A stretch of DNA of 64,000 nucleotides, from contig JBBRNX010000008.1 of assembly GCA_038230035.1 (NCBI GenBank), positions 1 to 64,000 of the forward strand. Direction: 5' to 3'. Below, in pieces: positions 23,982 through 35,318 of the stretch. The translations under genes and the position numbers were made by a program. Within the stretch, counting starts at the first letter, position 1. Each line of letters opens with the position of its first letter. Source of the DNA: Gaiella sp038230035. GTDB taxonomy: Bacteria > Actinomycetota > Thermoleophilia > Gaiellales > Gaiellaceae. The notes below the pieces were generated by a model. The model saw nothing but the letters and a program-made list of their open reading frames with translations, was not told the DNA's origin and made no database searches.

Positions 23982-25174
23982 AGACGGATCACACCAGCGG
24001 CTTCGAGCGATGCGATCTCGTCGTCGCTGTAGCCGGCCTCACGGAGGATCTCTGCGGAGTGCTGCCCGACGAGCGGCGGCGGGCTGCGATGCCGCACGCG
24101 TTCGCTGTCGAGCGAGATCGGGACGGCGGCCACCCGCAGGTCCGGGACGGACGGGTGCGGTAGCGGCTGGAGCATCTCGAGCGCCTCGGTCTGCGGCGCT
24201 CCCGCGACATCGGCGACGTCCGCGACCGGCGCGGCCGGCACGCCCGCGGCCCTCAGCTTCGCCAGCCATGCCGCCGAGTCGTCTTGAGACAGCCGCTGAA
24301 CGAGGATCTCGTACAGGGCGTCGCGGTTCGCCACCCGGTCGGGGTTCGTCGCGAAATGCGGGTCACTGACGAGTTCGGGTAGCCCCACGACGTCGCAGAT
24401 CGCGGCAAACAGCCGGTCGTTGCCCCCCGCGATCATCAGCTCGCCGTCGCGCGTCGGAAACACTTGGTACGGGGCGACCATCGGAAAGACGGTTCCCTGC
24501 CCGTGCGGGACGGTGCCGTCGGCGAGGTAGCCGGCGAGGTGGTAGCCGATGTAGCCGAGCGCGGTCTCGTAGAGCGAGACATCGACAACCGAGCCTTCGC
24601 CGGTGTGCTCCCGCTCGAGCAGCGCGGCGAGCACGCCGAGCGCTGCCCACGTTCCTGTTCCCTGGTCGATCAGGGACGAGCCGACCCGTACGCCCGGGCG
24701 TCCGTGCTCGCCGGTGATCGAGATCAGCCCGCCAGCTGCCTGCATCAGCGCGTCGTAGCCGGGCTCTCGCGCGAGCGGCCCGACTCGGCCGTAGGCGCCA
24801 ACCGAGCAGTAGACGAGGCGAGGGTTGCGCCCGCGCAGCTCGTCGGCCCCAAGCCCGAGCTCCTCGGCGAGACCCGGGCGGAGGCTCTGGAGGAAGACGT
24901 CCGCGTCGTCTACCAGCCGCAGGAGCGCCTCGCGTCCGCGCGGGTCGCGCAGCGACAGTGCGAGCGACCGCTTGCCCGCGTTCGCGGAGAGGAACATCGT
25001 CGACTCGCCGTTCCAGAACGGCGGCCCCCAGGCCCGGCCGTCGTCGCCGGTGTCGGGCCGCTCCACCTTGACCACGTCGGCGCCGAGCGCGGAGAGGATC
25101 TGCGCGCAGTACGGCCCCGCGATCGACGTCGTCACGTCGAGCACGCGCTTCCCCCCAAGCGGCTGGTGTTTCAC
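23972..25174 (-). CDS. CaiB/BaiF family CoA-transferase (class III)
   Basis: A 400-residue class III CoA-transferase. Diagnostic features are LDVTTSIAGPYCAQILSALGADVVKVERPDTGDD, NAGKRSLALSLRDPRG, the PGYDALMQAAGG segment and the catalytic Asp in VGSSLIDQGTGTWAALGV. Such enzymes move CoA between carboxylic acids (formyl, succinyl, carnitine, bile-acid types); the acid used here cannot be told. GTG start at 25174. It is divergent from the DedA gene 29 bases away. With the enoyl-CoA hydratase and thiolase elsewhere in the window it fits acyl-CoA metabolism. Confidence 0.9.
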   Translation of the reverse strand: MKHQPLGGKRVLDVTTSIAGPYCAQILSALGADVVKVERPDTGDDGRAWGPPFWNGESTMFLSANAGKRSLALSLRDPRGREALLRLVDDADVFLQSLRPGLAEELGLGADELRGRNPRLVYCSVGAYGRVGPLAREPGYDALMQAAGGLISITGEHGRPGVRVGSSLIDQGTGTWAALGVLAALLEREHTGEGSVVDVSLYETALGYIGYHLAGYLADGTVPHGQGTVFPMVAPYQVFPTRDGELMIAGGNDRLFAAICDVVGLPELVSDPHFATNPDRVANRDALYEILVQRLSQDDSAAWLAKLRAAGVPAAPVADVADVAGAPQTEALEMLQPLPHPSVPDLRVAAVPISLDSERVRHRSPPPLVGQHSAEILREAGYSDDEIASLEAAGVIRLYS

Positions 25175-25203
25175 GGCGCCATCATCGCTGCCACGATGCG
25201 GCC

Positions 25204-25797
25204 GTGTTCCACTCGCTCGTCAACCTCGTCTCGGACGCCTGGTGGACGTACCCGCTGATCTTCGGCGTCGCGATGCTCGACGCGTTCTTCCCGCTCGTTC
25301 CGGCCGAGACGGTCGCGATCACCGCCGGTGTGCTCGCCGGCTCGGGGAAGCTGAGCTTGCCTCTGTGCATCGTCGCCGCGTCGGCGGGGGCGTTTGCCGG
25401 CGACAACATCTCGTACGGGCTTGGGAACTGGCTCGGCGAGCACACGATCAAGCGGGTCATTCGCGGGGAGAAGTCCCAGCGCGGCTTCGAGTGGGCCGAG
25501 CGGATGCTCGAGGAGCGCGGCACCTACCTGATCGTCGTCGCGCGCTTCATCCCGGGCGGCCGGACGGCGGCGACGTTCTCCGCCGGTTACGTCTCGTCGT
25601 ACCCTTGGCGGCGCTTCCTCCGTGCAGACGCATTGGCTGCGGTGATCTGGGGGAGCTACACCGTTCTACTCGGCTACATCGGCGGCAAGGCGTTCGAGGA
25701 TCATCCGTGGAAGGGGCTGCTGCTCGCGTTCGGGATCGCGGTCGCGATCACCGGCGGGATCGAGGGCATCCGCTATCTCCGGCGTCGTCGTGCCTAA
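25204..25797 (+). CDS. DedA family membrane protein
   Basis: A 197-residue DedA/VTT-fold protein. It shows the hallmark FPLVPAETVAITAGVLAGSG re-entrant segment, GDNISYGLGNWLGE, and the conserved RFIPGGRTAATFSAGYVSSYPWRRFLRADALAAVIW block. Four to five membrane helices are predicted. DedA proteins act as lipid-related transporters or scramblases, including undecaprenyl-phosphate recycling in some members. GTG start. Its stop codon overlaps the stop of the convergent gene at 25794. Confidence 0.92.
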   Translation: MFHSLVNLVSDAWWTYPLIFGVAMLDAFFPLVPAETVAITAGVLAGSGKLSLPLCIVAASAGAFAGDNISYGLGNWLGEHTIKRVIRGEKSQRGFEWAERMLEERGTYLIVVARFIPGGRTAATFSAGYVSSYPWRRFLRADALAAVIWGSYTVLLGYIGGKAFEDHPWKGLLLAFGIAVAITGGIEGIRYLRRRRA

Positions 25798-26204
25798 CGC
25801 CCCTTCAGGTCGCGCCACCAGGCGCGATGGGCGAGGAACGCCGCCAGTCCGAGAACCGCGATGGCGTTCACCGGGTGGAGCGCACCGACCCAGCGGTGGT
25901 GCTCGCCAGTGTGGGCGAGAACACTCTGCACGATGGTCAAGAGGAACAGCAGGAAAGTGGCGAGGAGCCAGATCCGCTCCGACCACCAGACGAGGCAGAA
26001 GACCAGCAGGAGCAACGCGCCGAGGATCAGCGCGTAGCCGAACGCCCTATGCGGGTCGAGGCTCTTCTGATCGCGGAGCGTGACGTTCACCTTCTGCCCG
26101 AAGATGCCCGACCCAGCGAGGAAGAACTCGACGACGACGGCGAGCGCGAATAGCGCCGTCAGCCAGCGGTAGATCGCTCCTGCGATTCGTCTGATCGCTT
26201 CCAC
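25794..26204 (-). CDS. Four-helix membrane protein, DUF6220-like
   Basis: A 136-residue protein with four membrane helices: WLTALFALAVVVEFFLAGSGIF, HRAFGYALILGALLLLVFCLVWW, IWLLATFLLFLLTIVQSVLAHTG and HPVNAIAVLGLAAFLAHRAW. Conserved His residues sit near helix ends (DPHRAFGY, TGEHHRWVGALHPVNA), a pattern seen in small haem-binding-like or quinol-type four-helix proteins. I match it tentatively to the DUF6220 group. Its GTG start at 26204 is 34 bases from the divergent reductase gene start. Confidence 0.7.
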   Translation of the reverse strand: MEAIRRIAGAIYRWLTALFALAVVVEFFLAGSGIFGQKVNVTLRDQKSLDPHRAFGYALILGALLLLVFCLVWWSERIWLLATFLLFLLTIVQSVLAHTGEHHRWVGALHPVNAIAVLGLAAFLAHRAWWRDLKGR

Positions 26205-26238
26205 CGTGCGTATTTCGGCGGTCGGTTACCGTCACTTC

Positions 26239-26999
26239 ATGCCTCGAACGCGTCTTGGGTCCGGTGTCCATGTCACCGGCGCGTCCGGATATCTCGGCGC
26301 CGAGCTGGTGCGGCGGGCCTTGGGCGCGACCGGCGAGCGCGTCGAGATCCGAGACGCTGCGGCGGTGCAGGAGCTGTTCTCGCGGCTCCGGCCTCGGGTC
26401 GTGATCCATACCGCGTACCGCCAGGACGGCGAGGGCGCCTGGGAGACGACCGTCGACGGTGCCGAGAACGTGGCGCGCGCGGCGTTCGAGATCGGCGCAC
26501 GCCTTGTCCATCTCTCCACGGACGTCGTCTTCGACGGGCGGAAGGGTTCGCCGTACGTCGAGGAGAACGCCGTGTGCCCGGTGACCGAGTACGGTCGCGC
26601 GAAGGCGGAGGCCGAGCTGCGTGTGGTGGCGGCGTGTCCGGCCGCGCTCGTGGTGCGGACGTCGCTAATCGTCGGCGGGCCGGGGTTCACGCCGTCGAAG
26701 CACGAGCAGGTCGCGCTCGATCCGGCGATGACGTTCTACGACGACGAGATCCGCTGCCCGATCCAGGTGGGCGACCTTGCTGCGGCTCTGCTGGAGTTGG
26801 CCGAGCTCGACGTCGGCGGAGTCCTCCATGTGGCTGGCGCCGATGCCGTTTCGCGCGCTGATCTCGCCGAGCTGGTTGCCGGTCGGCCAGTGCGGCGGGA
26901 TGTGGCGCCGGAGGGCCGCCCGCTCGACTGCTCGCTCGACTCGTCCCGTGCTCGCGCCGTCCTGCGCACCGAGTTCCGCGGCGTGCGTACGGTTCTGGC

Positions 27000-27003
<4 letters not shown>
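26239..27003 (+). CDS. SDR family sugar-nucleotide-type reductase (RmlD-like)
   Basis: A 254-residue extended SDR protein. It has the NAD(P) fingerprint VTGASGYLGAELVRRAL, the RPRVVIHTAYRQDGE strand, the STDVVFDGRKGSPYVEENAVCPVTEYGRAKAEAE segment with the Tyr-x3-Lys active site, and LHVAGADAVSRADLAELV near the end. This matches dTDP-4-dehydrorhamnose reductase-like proteins, but no rml genes are nearby, so the substrate is unassigned. ATG 26239 is supported by a TACCGT box six bases upstream. The stop overlaps the next start (GTGA). Confidence 0.85.
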
Positions 27004-28889
<1,886 letters not shown>

Positions 28890-29810
28890 GTGCGCGTCTG
28901 TCTGATGGTCGAAGGCCAGGAGGGAGTCACCTGGGACGAGTGGGTCGCCCTCGCGCGGACCGCTGAGAAGGCCGGCCTCGAGGGGCTGTTCCGCTCGGAC
29001 CACTACAGCGCGATCGTCCACCAGCAGGAGGGGTCGCTCGACGCGTGGGCGACGCTCGCCGCGCTCGCGCCGCTGACCTCGACGCTGCGCCTGGGGACCA
29101 TGGTCTCGCCGGCCACGTTCAGGCATCCCAGTGTGCTGGCGCGTATGGCGACGACGGTCGACCTCGTCTCGGGAGGACGCGTGGAGCTCGGGATGGGCGC
29201 CGGCTGGTACGAGCGCGACCACTCCGAGAACGGCTTCCCGTTCCTCGACGCGAAGGCGCGTTTCGATCTGTTCGAAGAGCAGGTCGAGGTTGTCGTCCGT
29301 ACGTGGACGGAGGAGGGCTTCGACCACGACGGCGCGCACTACACGCTCCGTGACCAGACGGCACTCCCGAAGCCGTTGCAGCAGCCGCACCCGCCGCTGA
29401 TCCTCGGCGGCCGGGCGAAGCGGCGAGGAGCAGCGCTCGCGGCGCGCTTCGCCACCGAGTACAACACGCTGGACTCGTCACCCGCCGAGCTGCGCGAGAC
29501 GCGCGGCCGACTCGACGTCGCGTGCGAGGCTATTGGCCGCGATCCGGCAACGTTGCCGCTCTCGATGATGGTGACGGCGGTCGTCGGCCGGGATCGAGCG
29601 GAAGTCGATGAGCGTTTGGCGCGGGTGCGCGGTCTGCTCAGCCGGTTCGAGATGGGATCCGAGCAGAACTGGGTGCTCGGCACCGTCGACGACGTGCGCA
29701 ACCAGTTCGCCGGTCTGGAGGCGGCGGGTGTCTCACGCGTGTTCCTGCAGCATCTCGACCACCGCGACCTCGACTCGGTGTCGGTCATGGGTGAGATCGC
29801 GCGAGGCTAA
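28890..29810 (+). CDS. LLM-class F420-dependent oxidoreductase
   Basis: A 306-residue luciferase-like TIM-barrel oxidoreductase. The sequence shows MVEGQEGVTWDEWVALARTAEKAGLEGLFRSDHY, LRLGTMVSPATFRHPSVLARMATTVDLVSGGRVELGMGAGWYERDHSENGFPF and PPLILGGRAKRRGAALAARFATEYNT, typical of the F420-using branch rather than FMN luciferases. GTG start directly follows the upstream TAA, with GAGGAGG as ribosome site. F420 production in this organism is supported by fbiC at 43129. Substrate unknown. Confidence 0.9.
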   Translation: MRVCLMVEGQEGVTWDEWVALARTAEKAGLEGLFRSDHYSAIVHQQEGSLDAWATLAALAPLTSTLRLGTMVSPATFRHPSVLARMATTVDLVSGGRVELGMGAGWYERDHSENGFPFLDAKARFDLFEEQVEVVVRTWTEEGFDHDGAHYTLRDQTALPKPLQQPHPPLILGGRAKRRGAALAARFATEYNTLDSSPAELRETRGRLDVACEAIGRDPATLPLSMMVTAVVGRDRAEVDERLARVRGLLSRFEMGSEQNWVLGTVDDVRNQFAGLEAAGVSRVFLQHLDHRDLDSVSVMGEIARG

Positions 29811-29853
29811 GGGAGGCAAGCTGGCTAGCGAAAGCTGACCCGCGACGTGGGAG

Positions 29854-30495
29854 TCAGCTCGCGTGGCCGGTCGAATCGACCTTCCAGCTGCCGCTGTGGC
29901 AGCCGAGTCCGACGATGACCGCTGAGCCGTACTCTGCCGTTCTGAGGTCGGCAGTGGTTTGCACCGGTAGGTCGTAGATGAAGCAGACGCCAGATCCGCA
30001 CAGTCCTCCTGGAGACTCGCGGGCGCCCGACCGAACGACGGACCGAGCCGCTACCTCCGACATCGGTGTTGCGACGATCGGCATGGTCACGGAATAAAAC
30101 TGGGCGAGGTACTGCTTTGCCTCATTCCGATCGCCAGTAGCGAGGGCCTGGACGAACGCGTCTGCCGAATCTCGCGCTGCCGGCGTTTCAGCTGAGCCGC
30201 AGCCGCGAAGCGGGACACCTCCGTTGACGAGAAGAAGCAGCGCGCCGACGACCGCCGTGATTGTGGTCGTCACTACGAAAGGGCGCGAGCGTGTGCGTCG
30301 GTTCCCTCGCGGCCGTACGATCGAAAGGGCCCAGAGCCCCGCCACCGCGAGCAGCGCCCAACCCGCTGTTCGCCAGGAGAAGACCAGCCCGAGTGCGATC
30401 GTCATGGCGGCCAGGGTTACCGAGGGTGCGAAGCGGCCGAACCGCAGGCAATGGATGGCGGCGGTGCGTATGTCTTCGTTCTCGCAAGCCTCCAT
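29854..30495 (-). CDS. Membrane protein with extracytoplasmic C-terminal domain
   Basis: A 213-residue protein with three predicted membrane helices (about 24-42, 44-60 and 72-92), then an extracytoplasmic domain of about 115 residues. The domain starts after an ALLLLVNGG segment and contains four Cys, two of them in LCGSGVCF, plus an ADAFVQALATGDRNEAKQYL motif reminiscent of NTF2-like or lipoprotein accessory domains. No family is recognised. It is divergent from the oligoendopeptidase gene with 57 bases between the starts. Confidence 0.6.
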   Translation of the reverse strand: MEACENEDIRTAAIHCLRFGRFAPSVTLAAMTIALGLVFSWRTAGWALLAVAGLWALSIVRPRGNRRTRSRPFVVTTTITAVVGALLLLVNGGVPLRGCGSAETPAARDSADAFVQALATGDRNEAKQYLAQFYSVTMPIVATPMSEVAARSVVRSGARESPGGLCGSGVCFIYDLPVQTTADLRTAEYGSAVIVGLGCHSGSWKVDSTGHAS

Positions 30496-30552
30496 CGGCG
30501 GGTTCTACCACCTCGACCCGCTGGCTGACACCGGCGCGGTAGGCTGCCGCGC

Positions 30553-32352
30553 ATGACCACACTCGAGCAATTGACCGGCGCGGAAGAGGTCGAATGGGAC
30601 CTCTCCGACCTGTACGCGAGCCCTGACGATCCGAAGCTCGAAGACGAGATCTCGGGCGCCGAGCGCGCGGCCACCGCCTTCCGCGCGCGCCACAACGAGG
30701 CCGTCGCCTCGCTGTCCGCCTCAAACCTTGCCGCGGCAATCGCCGAGCGCGAGGAGATCGAGTCAGCCGTCGACCGCGCCCTCACCTATGCGCACCTCAG
30801 GTTCGCCACCAACATGGCAGAGCCCGCACGCGGCGCTCTCGTGGCCAAGCTGACCGAGCGAGCAGCCGCGATCGAGACGACGCTCCTGTTCTTCACGCTC
30901 GAACTGGCTGCGATGGAGGACGGCCCGGCCGAGACGCTTCTCGCCGACCCTGCGCTCGACCACTGGCGCCACTGGCTCACATCGCTGCGCAAGTACCGGC
31001 CGCATCTCCTGAGCGAGCCGGAGGAGCGGGTCATGACGGAGAAGTCCGTCTCCGGCTCGTCGTCGTGGTCGCGGCTCTACTCCGAGCTGCTGTCGTCGCT
31101 GCGTGCGACTGTCGACGGCGAGGAGGTTCCGCTCGAGACGGCGATGTCCAACCTGTACTCGGCCGACCGGGACGTGCGGCGCACGACCGCCGAAGCCGTG
31201 ACCGAAGCGCTCGGGCCGGGCCTTCGCACCCGCGCGTTCGTCTTCAACACCATTCTGCAGGACAAGTCGATCGACGACAGGCTTCGCGGCTACCCGACGT
31301 GGATCTCGGCCCGCAACCTCGCGAACGAGACGACGGACAAGGCGGTCGACGCGCTCATAGAAGCGGTCGTCTCGCGGTACGAGCTGCTGCGGCGCTACTA
31401 CCGGCTGAAAGCGGATCTCATCGGCGTCGACAAGCTCGAGTTCTACGACCGCTTCGCGCCGATGTCCGAGGGCGGCGAGAAGACGAGCTGGGACGACGCC
31501 CGTGCGCTGACAGTTGGTGCCTACAGCGACTTCTCACCCGCGGTAGGCGAGATCATCGACGGGTTCTTCGAGAAGAACTGGATCGACGGGCCGGTGCGGC
31601 CGGACAAGTCGAACGGCGCCTTCTGCGCCACGACGGTCCCGGGCGTGCATCCGTACGTCCTCATGAACTACACGGGCGAGAGACGGTCGGTGCTGACGCT
31701 CGCCCACGAGCTCGGCCACGGCTTACACGGAGTGCTGGCTCAGCCGCTCGGGCTCTTCAACTCATCCTGCCCGCTCACGACGGCCGAGACGGCGTCCGTA
31801 TTCGGCGAAGCACTCACGTTCAAACGGCAGCTCGCGACCATCGAGGACCCGCGTCGCCGGCTCGACCTGATCACCGGCCGGCTCGAGGATGCGTTCGCGA
31901 CCACGTTCCGACAGATCTCGATGAACAGCTTCGAGCACGCTGTCCACACCGAGCGGCGCGAGATCGGTGAGCTTGCGCCGGAACGCATCGGCGAGCTCTG
32001 GCTCGAGAGCCAGACGACGCTGTTCGGAGACTCGGTGGGGACGGACGGCTACGCAAACTGGTGGAGCTACATCCCGCACTTCATGAGCACACCGGGGTAC
32101 GTCTACGCCTACACCTACGGCTACCTCTTCGCGCTCACCATCTTCCGCCGCTACGAGCAGGAGGGCGACGCGCTCGTCGAGCCCTATCTCGAGCTGCTGA
32201 GCCTCGGCGGCTCGCGCTCGCCGGTCGACCTTGCGAAGATCGTCGGGCTCGATCTCACCGATCCGTCGATCTGGTCGACGGGGATCGACGCGCTCGCCGA
32301 CGACGTCGACGAGGCCGAGCGGCTCGCCGCCGAAATCGGTCTGTGGCAGTAG
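30553..32352 (+). CDS. M3 family oligoendopeptidase (PepF type)
   Basis: A 599-residue zinc metallopeptidase. The M3 active site is LAHELGHGLHG around residue 386 with the downstream Glu in TTAETASVFGEAL. The N-terminal WDLSDLYASPDDPKLEDEI and the ISARNLANETTDKAVDALI block match PepF/oligoendopeptidase F, which degrades cytoplasmic oligopeptides. The length fits the family. A TAGGCT box at 30540-30545, seven bases before the ATG, suggests a leaderless transcript. Its stop overlaps the following binding-protein start, giving a possible peptide/amino-acid use operon. Confidence 0.93.
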   Translation: MTTLEQLTGAEEVEWDLSDLYASPDDPKLEDEISGAERAATAFRARHNEAVASLSASNLAAAIAEREEIESAVDRALTYAHLRFATNMAEPARGALVAKLTERAAAIETTLLFFTLELAAMEDGPAETLLADPALDHWRHWLTSLRKYRPHLLSEPEERVMTEKSVSGSSSWSRLYSELLSSLRATVDGEEVPLETAMSNLYSADRDVRRTTAEAVTEALGPGLRTRAFVFNTILQDKSIDDRLRGYPTWISARNLANETTDKAVDALIEAVVSRYELLRRYYRLKADLIGVDKLEFYDRFAPMSEGGEKTSWDDARALTVGAYSDFSPAVGEIIDGFFEKNWIDGPVRPDKSNGAFCATTVPGVHPYVLMNYTGERRSVLTLAHELGHGLHGVLAQPLGLFNSSCPLTTAETASVFGEALTFKRQLATIEDPRRRLDLITGRLEDAFATTFRQISMNSFEHAVHTERREIGELAPERIGELWLESQTTLFGDSVGTDGYANWWSYIPHFMSTPGYVYAYTYGYLFALTIFRRYEQEGDALVEPYLELLSLGGSRSPVDLAKIVGLDLTDPSIWSTGIDALADDVDEAERLAAEIGLWQ

Positions 32353-33587
32353 TGCGCAGGCTGCTGCTCGCTGGTTCGGCGCTCGCGGTCGCGATCGGAC
32401 TGACGCTGCCGGCCGCGGACGCGAAGCCGACTACGCCGGGTGTCTCTCCCGGGTTGATCACGATCGGCGGCACGTTCCCGCTGACCGGGCCGGCCTCCCT
32501 CTACGCGCCGATCCCAGCTGCGATGAAGGCGTACTTCTCGTACGTCAACGCACGCAAGGGGCCGGATGGGAAGCGCGGTGTGTTCGGTCGCCAAATCGAC
32601 TTCCGCTACTACGACGACGGCTACAACCCGGCGAACACCGTGCAGCTCACACGGAAGCTTGTCGAGCAGGACAAGGTCTTCGCGGTCGTCGGCACACTCG
32701 GGACGACGCCGAACCTGGCCATTCGTCCGTATCTGAACGAGGGGAAGGTGCCGCAGCTGCTCGTCGCGACGGGCGCCACGACCTGGGGTCGTGACTGGAA
32801 GCAGTACCCGTGGACGACCGGCTGGCAGCCGAGCTACCAGCTCGAGGGGAACATCTACGGCCAGTCGATTGCGCGCAACAGTCCGAAAGCGAAGATCGCC
32901 GTCCTCTACCAGAACGACGACTACGGGAAGGACTACCTCGCAGGTTTGAAGGCGGGTCTCGGAGCGAAGGCCGGCAACATCGTCGACGCCGAGGCGTACG
33001 ACGCGACCGCAACCGACGTGAAGTCGCAGATCGCGCAGCTGCGCGCGGCCGGCGCAACGGTGTTCTGTATCTTCGCCACGCCGAAGTTCACGATCCAGTC
33101 GTACGTCATCGCGAAGGGGCTCGGGTGGGCGCCGCCGGTGATCTACACGAACTCGGTGGCGGCGACCGCGTACTTCCTCGGGCTCGCGCAGAAGGCGGGC
33201 GGAGGCGACCTGTTGAACAGGACGCTCACTGTTCAGTTTGCGAAGGATCCGGCGAGCGCGCGCTGGTCGAACGACGCGGCGATGATCCTCTACCGGAAGG
33301 TTCTGGCCCGGTACGCACCGCAGCTCAATGCGACCGACTACAACAACTACTACGGCGTCGCGTCGGCGGAGGCGTTCGTCGAGTTGCTGACCGCCGCCGG
33401 GCCGAATCCGACGCGCGAAGGCATCCTCAAGGCGTACCGCAGCTGGAATCAGCAGAACCCGTTCCTGATCCCTGGGAACAAGCAGCACACCGACTCCACG
33501 AACCAGTTCCCGATCACGGGCGAGGTGATCGTCAAGTTCAGCGATGGCGCTTTCGTCCCGGTCTCGCGCCTCAAGTTTCCCCGGTAG
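32352..33587 (+). CDS. ABC transporter substrate-binding protein (LivK-like)
   Basis: A 411-residue type I periplasmic-binding-fold protein with signal peptide RRLLLAGSALAVAIGLTLPAADA. The mature domain includes ITIGGTFPLTGPASLYAPIPAAMKAYFSYVN, YDDGYNPANTVQLTRKLVEQDKVFAVVGTLGT and KIAVLYQNDDYGKDYL. It is close in sequence to the binding protein at 41260, which sits with a full Liv transporter, so the two may share that permease or bind different ligands. GTG 32352 overlaps the oligoendopeptidase stop; GTG 32343 is an alternative. Confidence 0.9.
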   Translation: MRRLLLAGSALAVAIGLTLPAADAKPTTPGVSPGLITIGGTFPLTGPASLYAPIPAAMKAYFSYVNARKGPDGKRGVFGRQIDFRYYDDGYNPANTVQLTRKLVEQDKVFAVVGTLGTTPNLAIRPYLNEGKVPQLLVATGATTWGRDWKQYPWTTGWQPSYQLEGNIYGQSIARNSPKAKIAVLYQNDDYGKDYLAGLKAGLGAKAGNIVDAEAYDATATDVKSQIAQLRAAGATVFCIFATPKFTIQSYVIAKGLGWAPPVIYTNSVAATAYFLGLAQKAGGGDLLNRTLTVQFAKDPASARWSNDAAMILYRKVLARYAPQLNATDYNNYYGVASAEAFVELLTAAGPNPTREGILKAYRSWNQQNPFLIPGNKQHTDSTNQFPITGEVIVKFSDGAFVPVSRLKFPR

Positions 33588-33590
33588 CGC

Positions 33591-34154
33591 ATGGTTCCCG
33601 AGGCAAAGCTCGATCAGACGGAGGCCGGGCTCGTTGCTGCGAGCTCCGGATGGTTCGTGATGAACGCGCGCGACGCGCGGTGGTTCCATCGATCGGGACG
33701 GGGTGACAGCCTGCCGTTGACGGGCTGCGACGAGTTCGAAGCCGAGACGTACTTCCCGATGCTCGGCATGTCGATCCAGGTCCTCGAGCCGGGTGACCCG
33801 AACGGGACGTACCACTGGGAGACCGAGCAGGAGGACTTCCTGTTGCTCGCCGGCGAGGCGCTGCTGATCGTCGAGGGGCAGGAGCGGCGACTTGAGCAGT
33901 GGGACTTCGTGCACTGCCCGCCCGAGACGCGACACGTGTTCGTCGGCGTCGGCGACCGGCCGTGCGTGATCCTCGCGGCGTCGTCGCGGCAGTTCCAGAA
34001 AGACGGGCCGTGGGGCTTCTACTGCGCCGACGAGACCGCGCGTCGCTACAACGCGAGCTCGCCCGAGGACACGCAGGACGGCAACGTCGCGTACGCGCGG
34101 TTCACGCCGTCGCAGCCGGCGCGCTACCGAGACGGGCTGCTCCCAGGGCCATGA
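33591..34154 (+). CDS. Cupin domain-containing protein
   Basis: A 187-residue cupin. Metal-ligand motif 1 is YHWETEQEDFLLLAGEALLIVEG and motif 2 is WDFVHCPPETRHVFVGVG. The C-terminal segment (RQFQKDGPWGFYCADETARRYNAS) is typical of cupins of unknown substrate found in Actinobacteria. ATG 33591 lies three bases after the binding-protein stop. Its TGA overlaps the thiolase ATG (ATGA), so it is probably co-translated with that enzyme. No specific activity can be given. Confidence 0.82.
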   Translation: MVPEAKLDQTEAGLVAASSGWFVMNARDARWFHRSGRGDSLPLTGCDEFEAETYFPMLGMSIQVLEPGDPNGTYHWETEQEDFLLLAGEALLIVEGQERRLEQWDFVHCPPETRHVFVGVGDRPCVILAASSRQFQKDGPWGFYCADETARRYNASSPEDTQDGNVAYARFTPSQPARYRDGLLPGP

Positions 34155-35311
34155 CCGACGCCGTCATCGTCGCGACGTCGCGGACGCCGATCGGGCGGGC
34201 CGCGAAAGGGTCGCTCGTCGATGTGCGGCCGGACGATCTCGCTGCGTTCGCGATCCGCGACGTGCTCGCGAAGGCGCCGGGCGTCGATCCCGCCGACGTG
34301 GTCGATGTGCTGGTCGGCTGCGGCTTTCCGGAGCAGCGGCAGGGGATGAACCTCGCGCGGCGGGCGGCGCTGCTGGCAGGGCTGCCGTTTTCTGTGCCGG
34401 GGACGACGGTGAACCGCTTCTGCGCGTCGTCGCTACAGACGATTCGGATGGCGTTTCACGCGATCCTCGCCGGCGAGGGAGAGTGCTTCGTCGCGGCAGG
34501 CGTCGAGTCGGTCTCGCAGGTCAACGGCTACCCGAAGCACGCGGACGAGCTGCATCCACGCTTGCACGGCGAGGGCGCGATCGCCGACGCCTACATCCCG
34601 ATGGGGCTGACCGCCGAGAACGTCGCCGAGCAGTGGGACGTGTCGCGCGAGGACATGGATCGGTTCGCCCAGCGCTCCCAGGAGCGTGCGGTCGAGGCGC
34701 AACGGTCAGGGTTCTTCGCGCGGGAGCTGACGCCGTATGTGAAGGACGACGGGACGGTGGTTGCGGCGGACGACGGGCCGCGTGCCGACTCGACGCTCGA
34801 ACGGCTGGGAGCTTTGGCCCCAGCCTTCAAAGAAAATGGAAGGGTGACTGCCGGCAACGCGTGCCCGCTGAACGACGGCGCGGCTGCAGTGCTCGTGACG
34901 AGTGCCGAGTTCGCAGCGAGGCACGGCTTGAAGCCGCGCGCTCGGATCATCGCGTCGTCGGTCACCGGGGTCGCGCCCGAGATCATGGGAGTCGGCCCGA
35001 TCGAGGCGGTGCGAGCGGTGTTGAGGCAGGCCGGGATGACGATCGACGATGTCGACGTGATGGAGCTGAACGAGGCGTTCGCGGCGCAGGTCGTCCCGGT
35101 GTGCCGCGAGCTCGGCGTCGACCCGTTCGGCGAGAAGCTCAACCCGCACGGCGGTGCGATCGCACTCGGCCACCCCTTCGGCATGACCGGCGCACGCATC
35201 ATGTGCACGCTGCTGAACGACCTCGAGACGCTCGACAAGACAGTCGGGCTGGAGACGATGTGCGTCGGCGGTGGCCAGGGGATGGCGATGATCGTCGAAC
35301 GACTCGTATAG
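34151..35311 (+). CDS. Thiolase / acetyl-CoA C-acyltransferase
   Basis: A 386-residue thiolase with the nucleophile Cys in TTVNRFCASSLQTI, the catalytic His in GGAIALGHPFGMTGARI and the second Cys in MCVGGGQGMAM. The N-terminal DAVIVATSRTPIGRAAKGSL is standard. It cleaves beta-ketoacyl-CoA, or condenses acetyl-CoA units in reverse. The start ATG 34151 overlaps the cupin stop. With the enoyl-CoA hydratase at 37080 it fits fatty-acid or branched-chain acyl-CoA breakdown, and the nearby Liv transporter would supply branched-chain amino acids. That link is inferred. Confidence 0.93.
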   Translation: MTDAVIVATSRTPIGRAAKGSLVDVRPDDLAAFAIRDVLAKAPGVDPADVVDVLVGCGFPEQRQGMNLARRAALLAGLPFSVPGTTVNRFCASSLQTIRMAFHAILAGEGECFVAAGVESVSQVNGYPKHADELHPRLHGEGAIADAYIPMGLTAENVAEQWDVSREDMDRFAQRSQERAVEAQRSGFFARELTPYVKDDGTVVAADDGPRADSTLERLGALAPAFKENGRVTAGNACPLNDGAAAVLVTSAEFAARHGLKPRARIIASSVTGVAPEIMGVGPIEAVRAVLRQAGMTIDDVDVMELNEAFAAQVVPVCRELGVDPFGEKLNPHGGAIALGHPFGMTGARIMCTLLNDLETLDKTVGLETMCVGGGQGMAMIVERLV

Positions 35312-35318
35312 TTCGGCC

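Noticed and set aside
32184..33935. Long antisense open frame (583 codons) opposite the substrate-binding protein
   Set aside because: Same Arg/Val/Asp-rich shadow composition, and it crosses three real genes on the other strand.
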